This document shows positions 1 through 5,662 of a stretch of DNA of 6,009 nucleotides, in pieces. The notes below the pieces were generated by a model, which saw nothing but the letters and a program-made list of their open reading frames with translations, did not search any database and was not told the origin of the DNA. The position numbers and the translations under genes are program-made. Location: positions 1-6,009 of the forward strand of contig RQCD01000005.1 in NCBI GenBank assembly GCA_008668455.1, read 5' to 3'. Source of the stretch: Clostridia bacterium. GTDB lineage: Bacteria; Bacillota; Clostridia; UBA1381. The first letter of the stretch is position 1. Each line of letters opens with the position of its first letter.

Positions 1-137
1 GATTTACCGTCAGCTTGCAGCATAAGGTCATATGGGACGCGAAGATTTAGACGTTTCTTGGGAGAAAACAAACCGGACAGGAGTACTGAAAAAAGCAATC
101 GAGGGATAAGCGCTTTATCAAGCTTCTGATTTTAGAC
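1..137. other. 5' flank of birA, no gene supported
   Basis: Plus-strand reading frames enter from the left edge and end at stops at 23-25, 48-50 and 127-129. One of these is presumably the tail of an upstream gene, but the residues are too few to identify it or choose the frame. An AGGAG at 79-83 looks like a ribosome site, yet no ATG, GTG or TTG in the birA frame follows it before 138. I see no convincing hairpin terminator or promoter here. Confidence 0.3.
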
Positions 138-1082
138 ATGCTTTCTGCCACCCCCGGCTTCTGCTCCGGCGAAGCAATCAGCAAGACGCTGGGAATTTCC
201 CGGGCGGCAGTCTGCAAAAACATACAAGCCTTAAAAAAATCAGGGTATGACATTGAATCGGTCACAAACCGCGGCTACCGCCTGTTGCAGGACTCCGCAC
301 AGCTTTCGGAAATTACCGTTTTACACGGTTTAAAAACAAAATGGATGGGGCAGCATGTGTTTTACCGGGAGGAAACTGTCTCCACAAACCTGGACGCAAA
401 AAATCATGCGGACGCACCGGAGGGCAGTCTCTTTCTTGCCGATCTTCAAACCGGCGGCAGAGGCCGTTTAGGACGCACATGGTCAGTCTCTCAAGGCTCG
501 GCAATCGCTGCAAGCCTGCTCTTAAAGCCGGATATTCCGCCGGAATCCGTTTCGGTGATTACACTTCTTGCCGGACTTTCCATTGCAAAAATACTTCAAA
601 ACATGCGCATTCCTGCAAAAATCAAGTTGACGAAAGAAATTATTTTAAACCGAAAAAAAATCTGCGGCATTTTAACCGAAATGTCGGCAGAAATTGAGCG
701 TGTAAATTATGTGGTGCTGGGAATCGGAATCAACGTCAACGCAAAAGCCTTTCCGGAGGAGCTTTCGGATAAGGCAACCTCGCTTTTTTTAGAAACCGGT
801 CAGGAATGGAACCGCCCGGCATTGCTCCGGACATTTCTGACGCAATTTGAAGCAGACTATGAGCGTTTTTTAAAGAATGGGTTTTCTGTTTTTGTAGAGG
901 ATTATGAAAAACTCTCAGCAACCATCGGTCAAACTGTCCGGGTTGTGTCTCCAAAGGGTGAATATACAGCAAGGGCAGTTGGGATCAATTCCGACGGAGA
1001 GCTTCTGGCAAACCAAGACGGCAAAACCGTCACCATCCGCTCCGGCGAGGTGTCGGTGCGCGGACTGTTAGGGTACGTTTAA
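138..1082 (+). CDS. birA: Biotin--[acetyl-CoA-carboxylase] ligase / biotin repressor (BirA-like), active-site motif eroded
   Basis: This cytoplasmic enzyme family joins biotin to AMP and transfers it to a lysine of biotin-dependent carboxylases; members with an N-terminal winged helix also repress biotin genes. Visible from the N-terminus: a helix-turn-helix (about residues 9-50, ISRAAVCKNIQALKKSGY then a wing ending NRGYRLL), the catalytic domain with STN at 82-84, the biotinyl-AMP loop GRGRLGR at 107-113, KKICGILTE at 173-181 with the conserved Lys, GIGINVN, and a C-terminal SH3-like domain ending SGEVSVRG. The near-universal KWPND motif reads KLTKE (163-167), so ligase activity is doubtful. 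The start is uncertain: ATG138 has no ribosome site within 20 nt and cuts the first HTH helix, whose residues (KLLILD) continue upstream in frame back to the stop at 87-89 without a standard start codon. No biotin genes are next to it. The family is certain; activity and exact start are not. Confidence 0.9.
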   Translation: MLSATPGFCSGEAISKTLGISRAAVCKNIQALKKSGYDIESVTNRGYRLLQDSAQLSEITVLHGLKTKWMGQHVFYREETVSTNLDAKNHADAPEGSLFLADLQTGGRGRLGRTWSVSQGSAIAASLLLKPDIPPESVSVITLLAGLSIAKILQNMRIPAKIKLTKEIILNRKKICGILTEMSAEIERVNYVVLGIGINVNAKAFPEELSDKATSLFLETGQEWNRPALLRTFLTQFEADYERFLKNGFSVFVEDYEKLSATIGQTVRVVSPKGEYTARAVGINSDGELLANQDGKTVTIRSGEVSVRGLLGYV

Positions 1083-1097
1083 ATATGAATAATTTGT

Positions 1098-1140
1098 TAA
1101 AATTAGCACTCTTTTGTGAAGAGTGCTAATTTTATATTGA
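1098..1140 (+). terminator. Possible birA terminator formed by the CIRCE palindrome
   Basis: The CIRCE repeat is extended outwards and inwards into arms 1098-1113 and 1119-1134, 16 bp with a 5-nt TTGTG loop. The 3' arm ends in TTTTA and is followed by TATT. It starts 15 nt after the birA stop, so as RNA it could end birA transcription. The U-tract is interrupted and the stem base is AT-rich, so efficiency is uncertain. Confidence 0.4.
1103..1129. promoter_or_regulatory. CIRCE operator (HrcA binding site) upstream of htpG
   Basis: TTAGCACTC, 9 nt, GAGTGCTAA: an exact match to the CIRCE consensus, both arms without mismatch. HrcA binds CIRCE and represses chaperone genes (typically groESL and hrcA-dnaK) until heat stress titrates it away. 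Here it lies 7 nt upstream of the -35 box of the htpG promoter rather than over the transcript start, where it is usually found. HrcA is not encoded in the window; control by it is inferred from the site. Confidence 0.95.
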
Positions 1141-1165
1141 CAAATCCGAAAAAAAAGAGTACAAT
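1137..1165 (+). promoter_or_regulatory. Sigma-A promoter of htpG
   Basis: The -35 box TTGACA (1137-1142, consensus) and -10 box TACAAT (1160-1165, one mismatch) are separated by exactly 17 nt. Initiation is expected near 1172, giving a leader of only about 18 nt that consists mostly of the ribosome site. CIRCE ends 7 nt upstream of the -35 box. Confidence 0.85.
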
Positions 1166-1173
1166 AGCAAGTA

Positions 1174-1180
1174 AAAGGAG
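1174..1180 (+). promoter_or_regulatory. RBS that sets the htpG start at 1190
   Basis: AAAGGAG ends 9 nt before ATG1190. A TTG at 1181 is in the same frame but touches the ribosome site directly, so it cannot be the start. ATG1190 gives MAKGNISVSS, the usual HtpG beginning. Confidence 0.85.
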
Positions 1181-1189
1181 TTGTTTTAT

Positions 1190-3034
1190 ATGGCAAAAGG
1201 TAATATTTCAGTCAGCTCGGAAAATATATTTCCGATCATTAAGCAATGGCTTTATTCCGACAAGGATATTTTTCTCCGCGAGCTGGTTTCCAACGCATGC
1301 GATGCGGTAACAAAAATCAAAAAGCTTGCCAGCATCGGCGAGGCAGAACTGCCGGAGGGCGAAAAATTCCGTGTGGACGTTGTGGTGGATAAGGACGCAA
1401 AAACGCTCACCATTTCTGATAACGGTATCGGTATGACCGCAGAAGAAATTGATAAATACATCACACAGATTGCATTTTCCGGTGCAAGCGACTTTTTGGA
1501 AAAATATAAGGACGAGAACAACAAGGACGGCGGCATTATCGGTCATTTCGGACTGGGCTTTTATTCTGCATTTATGCCGTCTGATTCTGTGGAAATCGAT
1601 TCTCTTTCCTATCAGCCGGGTGCAAAGGCTGCAAAATGGTTCTGCGACGGCAGCATGGAATATGAAATGACAGAGGGTACGCGTACCGAACGCGGAACCA
1701 CCATCACCCTGCACATTGCAGAGGACAGCAAGGAATTTCTGGAGGAATACACCGTTCGTCAGATTCTTGATAAATACTGCTCTTTCCTGCCGGTTGAAAT
1801 TTATCTCACCATTGCCGGAAAGGAAGAACCAAAGCAGGAGGACGGAAAAGAACCGGAGGCGCCCAAGCCAATCAATGATGTGCATCCGCTTTGGATGAAA
1901 GCGCCCAAGGACTGCACCGAGGAGGAATACAAGGATTTTTACCGTAAGGTATTTATGGACTTTAACGAACCGCTGTTCTGGATTCATCTGAATGTGGACT
2001 TTCCCTTTAACCTCAAGGGAATCCTCTACTTCCCAAAACTAAATCATGAGTTTGCAGGAACAGAGGGACAGATCAAGCTCTATAACAGTCAGGTATTTGT
2101 TGCCGATAATGTCAAAGAGGTCATTCCGGAATTTCTGATGCTCCTAAAAGGTGTTATTGATTGTCCGGATCTGCCGCTGAACGTTTCGAGAAGCTTTTTG
2201 CAGAATGACGGCTATGTCCGCAAAATTTCTGCACATATCACCAAGAAGGTTGCGGACAAGCTTTCTGAGTTGTACAAAAAAGAGCGCGAAAGCTACAACC
2301 GCTACTGGGATGATATTAACATGTTCATCAAATACGGTTGTATCCGGGATGAGAAATTTTATGAAAAGGTCAAGGACATCATGATCTATAAGGATCTGGA
2401 CGGAAACTATCTGACACTTTCCGAGTATCTGGACGGAAAAGAGGATAAAACCGTTTACTACGTTTCCGACCCGGTTCAGCAGGCACAGTATGTTCATCTC
2501 TTTAAAGAGCAGAACCAAAACGCTGTTATGCTCCCGACCATGATGGACACACACTTTATTTCCTTTATCGAGATGAAAGAGGAGGGTGTGAAGTTTAAGA
2601 GAATCGACTCTGCCCTTTCGGATGAGCTGACCGAAAAAACAGAGCAGGACGAGGAAAAGAATAAAGTCCTGACCGATCTGGTAAAGAAATATTTAGGTCA
2701 GGAGGATTTAAAGGTTGAGGTGCAGAGCTTAAAATCCACCGAAACCCCGGCTGTTCTTCTTCTGGGCGAGGAATCACGCAGAATGCAGGAAATGTATAAA
2801 TCCTACGGGCAACAGTTTGCCGGCATGAGCAGCATGTTCCACGACGATTTCACCTTTGTGCTGAACAGGAACAATGCACTTGTTCAAAAACTTGCAGCAG
2901 CTGATGAGGAAACCGGAAAGCTGATCACCGAGCATATCTATGATATGGCAATGCTCTCACAGCATCCGCTTGCTCCGGAACAAATGACCAAATTCATCTC
3001 CCGAAATACAAAATTACTTGAAAAACTGTTATAA
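1190..3034 (+). CDS. htpG: Molecular chaperone HtpG (bacterial Hsp90)
   Basis: Cytosolic ATP-driven dimeric chaperone that remodels client proteins late in folding, often with DnaK. At 614 residues it is full length for the family (E. coli about 624). The N-terminal GHKL ATPase domain is intact: catalytic Glu31 and Asn35/Asp38 in RELVSNACDA, DNGIGM at 77-82, lid/G-loop GHFGLGFYSAF at 118-128 and the RGTTITLHI strand near 168-176. A short charged linker (about 211-228, rich in E, K and P) leads to the middle domain, which has the ATP-contacting Arg334 in LNVSRSFLQND. The C-terminal dimerisation domain follows. The gene stands alone between its own promoter and terminator. The adjacent CIRCE implies HrcA control; in B. 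subtilis, by contrast, htpG is known as an HrcA-independent heat-shock gene. Codon use and length are unremarkable. Confidence 0.98.
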   Translation: MAKGNISVSSENIFPIIKQWLYSDKDIFLRELVSNACDAVTKIKKLASIGEAELPEGEKFRVDVVVDKDAKTLTISDNGIGMTAEEIDKYITQIAFSGASDFLEKYKDENNKDGGIIGHFGLGFYSAFMPSDSVEIDSLSYQPGAKAAKWFCDGSMEYEMTEGTRTERGTTITLHIAEDSKEFLEEYTVRQILDKYCSFLPVEIYLTIAGKEEPKQEDGKEPEAPKPINDVHPLWMKAPKDCTEEEYKDFYRKVFMDFNEPLFWIHLNVDFPFNLKGILYFPKLNHEFAGTEGQIKLYNSQVFVADNVKEVIPEFLMLLKGVIDCPDLPLNVSRSFLQNDGYVRKISAHITKKVADKLSELYKKERESYNRYWDDINMFIKYGCIRDEKFYEKVKDIMIYKDLDGNYLTLSEYLDGKEDKTVYYVSDPVQQAQYVHLFKEQNQNAVMLPTMMDTHFISFIEMKEEGVKFKRIDSALSDELTEKTEQDEEKNKVLTDLVKKYLGQEDLKVEVQSLKSTETPAVLLLGEESRRMQEMYKSYGQQFAGMSSMFHDDFTFVLNRNNALVQKLAAADEETGKLITEHIYDMAMLSQHPLAPEQMTKFISRNTKLLEKLL

Positions 3035-3072
3035 TTTTGAGAAATGCCAAACAAAAGACGCAGACGTGTCAG

Positions 3073-3120
3073 GCGCACCGCCTGGAGTACGAAAGTACCC
3101 AGACGGTGTGCTCTTTTTTT
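3073..3120 (+). terminator. Rho-independent terminator of htpG
   Basis: A long stem (5' arm from 3073 GCGCACCG through GTAC at 3090, 3' arm GTACCC to GGTGTGC ending 3111) is capped by a GAAA loop and followed by TCTTTTTTT at 3112-3120. Pairing is nearly complete with a few G-U pairs and one bulge. It starts 39 nt after the htpG stop. The converging aminotransferase gene ends 14 nt beyond it; on the minus strand the hairpin has no good T-run, so it is probably one-directional. Confidence 0.9.
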
Positions 3121-3133
3121 ACACCCTCATTTT

Positions 3134-4273
3134 TTATACCCTGGTTTTTGAAATCTGATATACTGCATCTATCAGCCGTCCGATTGCAAATTCCGGGGTA
3201 AACGCACCGAAGCTTGCGCGTACACCGCCATATTTTTCACTTTTTAGCGCACAATGTGCCGGATAGGCGCAATGCCATCCGCCGCGGACTGCAATTCCAA
3301 ATTCCTGATCCAGGCGATCTGCCGCCTCACCGCTTTCCATACCGTCAATCTGAAACAACACCGTGCCGTTCCGGTCTAACGCAGTCTGATCGGTGATTCC
3401 GAAAACTTTCACATGCGGCATGTTCATGAGTCCCTCAATCAGCCGCTTCGCCATCCGCCGTTCTTCGTCTGCAATTACCGCCGGATCGCGTTTTTTCAGA
3501 TATTTCACCGATGCGCCAAGCGCCATAATAGCCGGAGTGTTGACCGTTCCGACCATGAGCCGATCCGGCATTTCCTCCGGCTGCTCAAGACTTCTGGAAT
3601 GACTGCCCGTTCCCCCAAACAGAACCGGTTCTAATTCCACTCCCCGGGACACATACAATCCACCCACACCAAGCGGACCTAACAAGCCTTTATGCGCCGA
3701 GAATGCAACCATATCCGCGCCCAGTCTTTTTGCCGAGAACGGATATGCCCCCGCCGACTGCGCTGCGTCCACCAAAAGCGGAATCCCGTGCGCGTGTGCA
3801 ACAGCAGAAATCTCTGTAATCGGCTGAATCGTTCCGGAAACATTCGAGATATGCGTGCAGATAACCAGCTTTGTATCCTCGCGGATTGCTTTTCCAATCT
3901 CCGCAGTCGAAATGCGTCCCTCCCGGTCTGCCGGAACAATGGTGTAATTTCCGTAATGATGCACCGGACGCAGGACGCTGTTATGCTCCAGCTGCGTCAG
4001 GACGCAATGCCCTCCGTCTGCCAGCATTCCGCCGATTGCCATATTGAGCGCCATGCTTGCATTCTGGCAGAAAACAAGCCGCTCCGGATCTTCCATGTCC
4101 AAAAGCTCGCAGAGCAACTCCGCAGTGTTTAAAATACCGTTTGTGCCGCGCACACTAAAGGAGTGTCCGCCATGCCCTGCATTCACGCTATATTTTTTCG
4201 TATACCGTGTCATGGCGCGGTAAAAGCAACGCGGCTTTTCAAAGCTCGTTGCAGCATTGTCAAGATAAAGCAT
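3134..4273 (-). CDS. Aminotransferase class V, cysteine desulfurase-like (EF2568-type family)
   Basis: PLP-dependent enzyme of the SufS/CsdA/NifS fold, expected to take sulfur (or selenium) from cysteine (or selenocysteine) and pass it on as a persulfide. The 379 residues begin MLYLDNAATSFEKP, the classic N-terminus. Visible residues: His97 in LEHNSVLRP (stacks on PLP), Asp169 and Gln172 in LVDAAQSAG, Schiff-base Lys195 in AFSAHKGLLGP, GTGSHSRSLEQPE (221-233) and GTVNTPAI (242-249). Near the end RGGWHCAYPAHC carries Cys335, the likely persulfide Cys, and a second Cys341. The SLEQPE and HCA..AH signatures place it in the subfamily usually found beside DUF3343 rather than in housekeeping IscS/SufS. 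ATG4273 is preceded by a strong RBS. It overlaps the upstream DUF3343 gene by 14 nt, so the two are co-translated. The actual substrate and acceptor cannot be read from sequence. Confidence 0.93.
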   Translation of the reverse strand: MLYLDNAATSFEKPRCFYRAMTRYTKKYSVNAGHGGHSFSVRGTNGILNTAELLCELLDMEDPERLVFCQNASMALNMAIGGMLADGGHCVLTQLEHNSVLRPVHHYGNYTIVPADREGRISTAEIGKAIREDTKLVICTHISNVSGTIQPITEISAVAHAHGIPLLVDAAQSAGAYPFSAKRLGADMVAFSAHKGLLGPLGVGGLYVSRGVELEPVLFGGTGSHSRSLEQPEEMPDRLMVGTVNTPAIMALGASVKYLKKRDPAVIADEERRMAKRLIEGLMNMPHVKVFGITDQTALDRNGTVLFQIDGMESGEAADRLDQEFGIAVRGGWHCAYPAHCALKSEKYGGVRASFGAFTPEFAIGRLIDAVYQISKTRV

Positions 4274-4517
4274 GATAATTCTCCTCCCCCTCCATCCAGT
4301 AATAGCCCTTTACACGAAAATGGTAATCCTCCGCAATCCGCATCACACGCGGCAGCGCTTCCATTTCTGTCCGCAGACTGTACGAACAGCCGCCCCCTCC
4401 CAATGACTCAGGTGTATGAACAACACGCGCAGAAATCCGCTCACGTTCCATTAATTTTTTTAAAAAACGGGTTGCCGTTGTGATTGGGCCTAACACAACA
4501 ATCAAAGTTCCATTCAT
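4260..4517 (-). CDS. DUF3343 small protein, putative sulfur/selenium carrier partner
   Basis: An 85-residue cytosolic protein with the DUF3343 layout: an opening beta strand (TLIVVLGPITTATRFLKKL), a second strand (ISARVVHTPESL), then the Gly-Cys turn GGGGCSYSLR with Cys44, and a C-terminal helix plus strand (FRVKGYYWMEGEE). DUF3343 is annotated as a Se/S carrier-like family and often sits next to EF2568-type aminotransferases; Cys44 is the candidate carrier residue. The carrier role is family-level inference, not demonstrated. The last codons hold the RBS of the aminotransferase and the genes overlap by 14 nt. Upstream in frame is a stop at 4523-4521, so ATG4517 is the first possible start; its own RBS is weak (AAAGG 11 nt away), which fits coupling to an upstream ORF. 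Confidence 0.8.
   Translation of the reverse strand: MNGTLIVVLGPITTATRFLKKLMERERISARVVHTPESLGGGGCSYSLRTEMEALPRVMRIAEDYHFRVKGYYWMEGEENYHALS
4281..4290 (-). promoter_or_regulatory. RBS of the aminotransferase inside the DUF3343 reading frame
   Basis: On the minus strand GGGGGAGGAG lies 7 nt before ATG4273. The same bases encode the Glu/Gly-rich tail (EGEE) of the DUF3343 protein, so the tail composition is partly dictated by this ribosome site. Confidence 0.8.
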
Positions 4518-4561
4518 ATATCATCAAGCCTTTCAATAAAATTCATCTCTCCTTCTATCAT
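4514..4561 (-). CDS. Possible 15-codon ORF coupled to the DUF3343 gene
   Basis: Reads MIEGEMNFIERLDDI and stops in a TGA that overlaps the DUF3343 start as ATGA, the usual geometry of translational coupling. GAGGTGATC (4578-4570), a long match to the 16S anti-SD, lies upstream, though its GAGG core is 13 nt from ATG4561. A second ATG at 4546 has AAGGAG only 2 nt away. It resembles no peptide I know. It could be a leader that delivers ribosomes to a gene with a weak RBS, or chance. Confidence 0.3.
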   Translation of the reverse strand: MIEGEMNFIERLDDI

Positions 4562-4588
4562 ATGAAACAGATCACCTCAACGTGATGT

Positions 4589-4625
4589 AAAAAAAGAAAA
4601 GAGGCTGTGTAAAGCCACAGCCTCT
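4589..4625 (-). terminator. Terminator of the polysaccharide deacetylase gene
   Basis: A perfect 10-bp stem (4600-4609 with 4616-4625, AGAGGCTGTG and its complement) encloses a 6-nt loop. On the minus strand it is followed by TTTTCTTTTTTT (4600-4589). It lies 57 nt past the deacetylase stop and separates it from the DUF3343 unit. Confidence 0.88.
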
Positions 4626-4681
4626 CCGTCTTCCGTATCAATTGAGACTTTTTTACAGTCCCTTTTTTTCATCCAAATTTT

Positions 4682-5557
4682 TTAGATCTGAGCTAATGTT
4701 TTAAAGACAAATCCCTGTCCGATTAAATATTCAATCACCTGCGGAAGTGCGTCTGCGGTGGTAGATTTTGCTGCTGCATCATGCATCAGGATCACAACAT
4801 CTTCTGCTCCGGTTGTCTTTTTTACACGTTCTAAGAGCTCTGCAGCAGTTCTTGTGCCGCCCTCTGCATCTCCGTTTAAAGCATTCCAATCACAGTATCT
4901 GATTCCATTCTCAGCAAGCTTTCCTTTGTAGGTCTGCTTATTTGCACCCCAAGTTCCGGCATTGTAGCCTCCGCCCGGAAAGCGGAATACGCGATTTTTA
5001 ACAGACCTTCCCTCTATTCCTGCAATCAAATCGTAGGTTATATTGATTTCATTCATAAAATCCGTCTCATTCGCATACAGTTTACTATAGGAATGAGAAT
5101 AGCTATGGTTTGCCAGGAAATGACCCTCATCATAGACTCTGCGCGCCATATCCGGATTCTGTTCGATGAGTGAACCAACCATAAAAAAGGTTGCCTTCAC
5201 CTGGTAACGGCGCAGAGTGTCTAAAACACGAGGAGTAACTGATTTTGTCGGTCCGTCATCAAAGGTCAGATAGCAGGTACGTACCCCATCCGAGATTTTG
5301 GCAGCTTTCAGAAGATCTGCTTCTTTTTCTGCCGGCTGAGGATAGATCACCTGCATATCCTCCGGCTTCACCGCCTCTGCCTCCGCCTGTGTATCCTCCG
5401 GCTTTATCATCGGAATATTTTGATTTGGTTTAAATAGGAGTGCAAAAGCAATCACTGCCAGCAATCCAGAAAGCGTCAGCAAAAAGATTCTTCTCCTTCG
5501 CCGCTGCTGTCGCTTCCGTGCTCTTCGCCGCTGCTGTCTTATTTCAAATTCATTCAT
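4682..5557 (-). CDS. Membrane-anchored polysaccharide deacetylase (CE4, NodB domain)
   Basis: CE4 enzymes remove N-acetyl groups from GlcNAc or MurNAc residues using one metal ion; in Gram-positives the usual target is peptidoglycan outside the membrane. From ATG5557 the protein has 291 residues: an Arg/Gln-rich cytoplasmic N-terminus (7-23), one membrane helix (about 24-43), a Pro/Glu-rich linker to about 90, then the NodB domain. Motifs present: TFDDGPT 98-104 (Asp100 base, Asp101 metal), HSYSH 151-155 (both metal His), RFPGG 192-196, DWN 223-225 and LMHD 257-260, so it should be active. A TTG at 5563 in the same frame is only 2 nt from GGAGGG and is rejected; ATG5557 is 8 nt away. A promoter is at 5592-5620 and a terminator follows. 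Two short in-frame tandem duplications lie in the N-terminal half, and 57 nt over motif 1 are identical to the divergent neighbour. The glycan substrate is not readable. Confidence 0.93.
   Translation of the reverse strand: MNEFEIRQQRRRARKRQQRRRRRIFLLTLSGLLAVIAFALLFKPNQNIPMIKPEDTQAEAEAVKPEDMQVIYPQPAEKEADLLKAAKISDGVRTCYLTFDDGPTKSVTPRVLDTLRRYQVKATFFMVGSLIEQNPDMARRVYDEGHFLANHSYSHSYSKLYANETDFMNEINITYDLIAGIEGRSVKNRVFRFPGGGYNAGTWGANKQTYKGKLAENGIRYCDWNALNGDAEGGTRTAAELLERVKKTTGAEDVVILMHDAAAKSTTADALPQVIEYLIGQGFVFKTLAQI
5217..5273 (-). repeat. 57-nt inverted repeat, copy 1 (deacetylase motif 1)
   Basis: Its reverse complement is identical at all 57 positions to 5953-6009. It encodes YLTFDDGPTKSVTPRVLDT in the minus-strand deacetylase. 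On its 5' side (from 5274) the match breaks down at once: two mismatches, then three matching bases, then no similarity. Confidence 0.97.
5356..5404 (-). repeat. Short direct repeat, 36-nt period, in the deacetylase linker
   Basis: TATCCTCCGGCTT occurs at 5356-5368 and again at 5392-5404, with partial similarity extending a few bases each side. The 36-nt period is 12 codons, giving KPEDTQ and KPEDMQ in the linker after the membrane helix: an in-frame duplication remnant. Confidence 0.75.
5496..5538 (-). repeat. Short direct repeat, 27-nt period, encoding the Arg-rich N-terminus
   Basis: CTTCGCCGCTGCTGTC occurs exactly at 5496-5511 and 5523-5538. The 27-nt period is 9 codons and produces the repeated RQQRRRARK / RQQRRRRRI segment just before the membrane helix. 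Confidence 0.75.
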
Positions 5558-5565
5558 AAACAATG

Positions 5566-5571
5566 CCCTCC
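5566..5571 (-). promoter_or_regulatory. RBS that sets the deacetylase start at 5557
   Basis: GGAGGG on the minus strand ends 8 nt before ATG5557 but only 2 nt before the in-frame TTG5563, which favours the ATG. Confidence 0.8.
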
Positions 5572-5591
5572 AGTCCTTATTTCTTATTTAC

Positions 5592-5620
5592 AGTATACTA
5601 CATTTTCTCTAAAAAATCAA
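5592..5620 (-). promoter_or_regulatory. Sigma-A promoter of the minus-strand deacetylase
   Basis: On the minus strand TTGATT (5620-5615) and TATACT (5597-5592) are 17 nt apart, giving initiation near 5585 and a leader of about 28 nt. The -10 sits in a GTATAC palindrome, so TATACT also reads on the plus strand at 5594-5599. No -35 box fits it there, so the promoter of the divergent lipoprotein gene is not resolved; the two may overlap. Confidence 0.75.
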
Positions 5621-5630
5621 CAGAATTCTG
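5621..5630. promoter_or_regulatory. Palindrome abutting the -35 box, possible operator
   Basis: CAGAATTCTG is a perfect 10-bp palindrome directly next to the -35 box of the minus-strand promoter, in the 105-bp divergent region. The placement would suit a regulator of one or both deacetylase genes, but ten base pairs can arise by chance. Confidence 0.25.
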
Positions 5631-5662
5631 CAAGAAATCTAAAAAAGAAAGGCTGTCATTCT

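Noticed and set aside
32..109. 25-codon ORF starting at ATG32 before birA
   Set aside because: AAGG is only 4 nt upstream, the peptide has no recognisable features, and it is not in the birA frame; a slippage link at the A6 run is possible but not supported enough to annotate.
1181..1189. TTG start adding three residues to HtpG
   Set aside because: It touches the AAAGGAG ribosome site with no spacing, whereas ATG1190 has 9 nt and gives the family N-terminus.
1208..1987. Long minus-strand open frame (259 codons) inside htpG
   Set aside because: Shadow of the htpG coding strand; Cys/Phe/Arg-rich product without any recognisable domain and no RBS or promoter.
3070..3084. Small hairpin CAGGCG-CAC-CGCCTG overlapping the 5' arm of the htpG terminator, like an antiterminator
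   Set aside because: It is much weaker than the terminator stem and no plus-strand gene follows, so regulation by attenuation would have no target.
3692..4132. Plus-strand open frame (146 codons) opposite the aminotransferase
   Set aside because: Antisense shadow of a clear enzyme gene; low-complexity Arg/Cys-rich product with no family resemblance.
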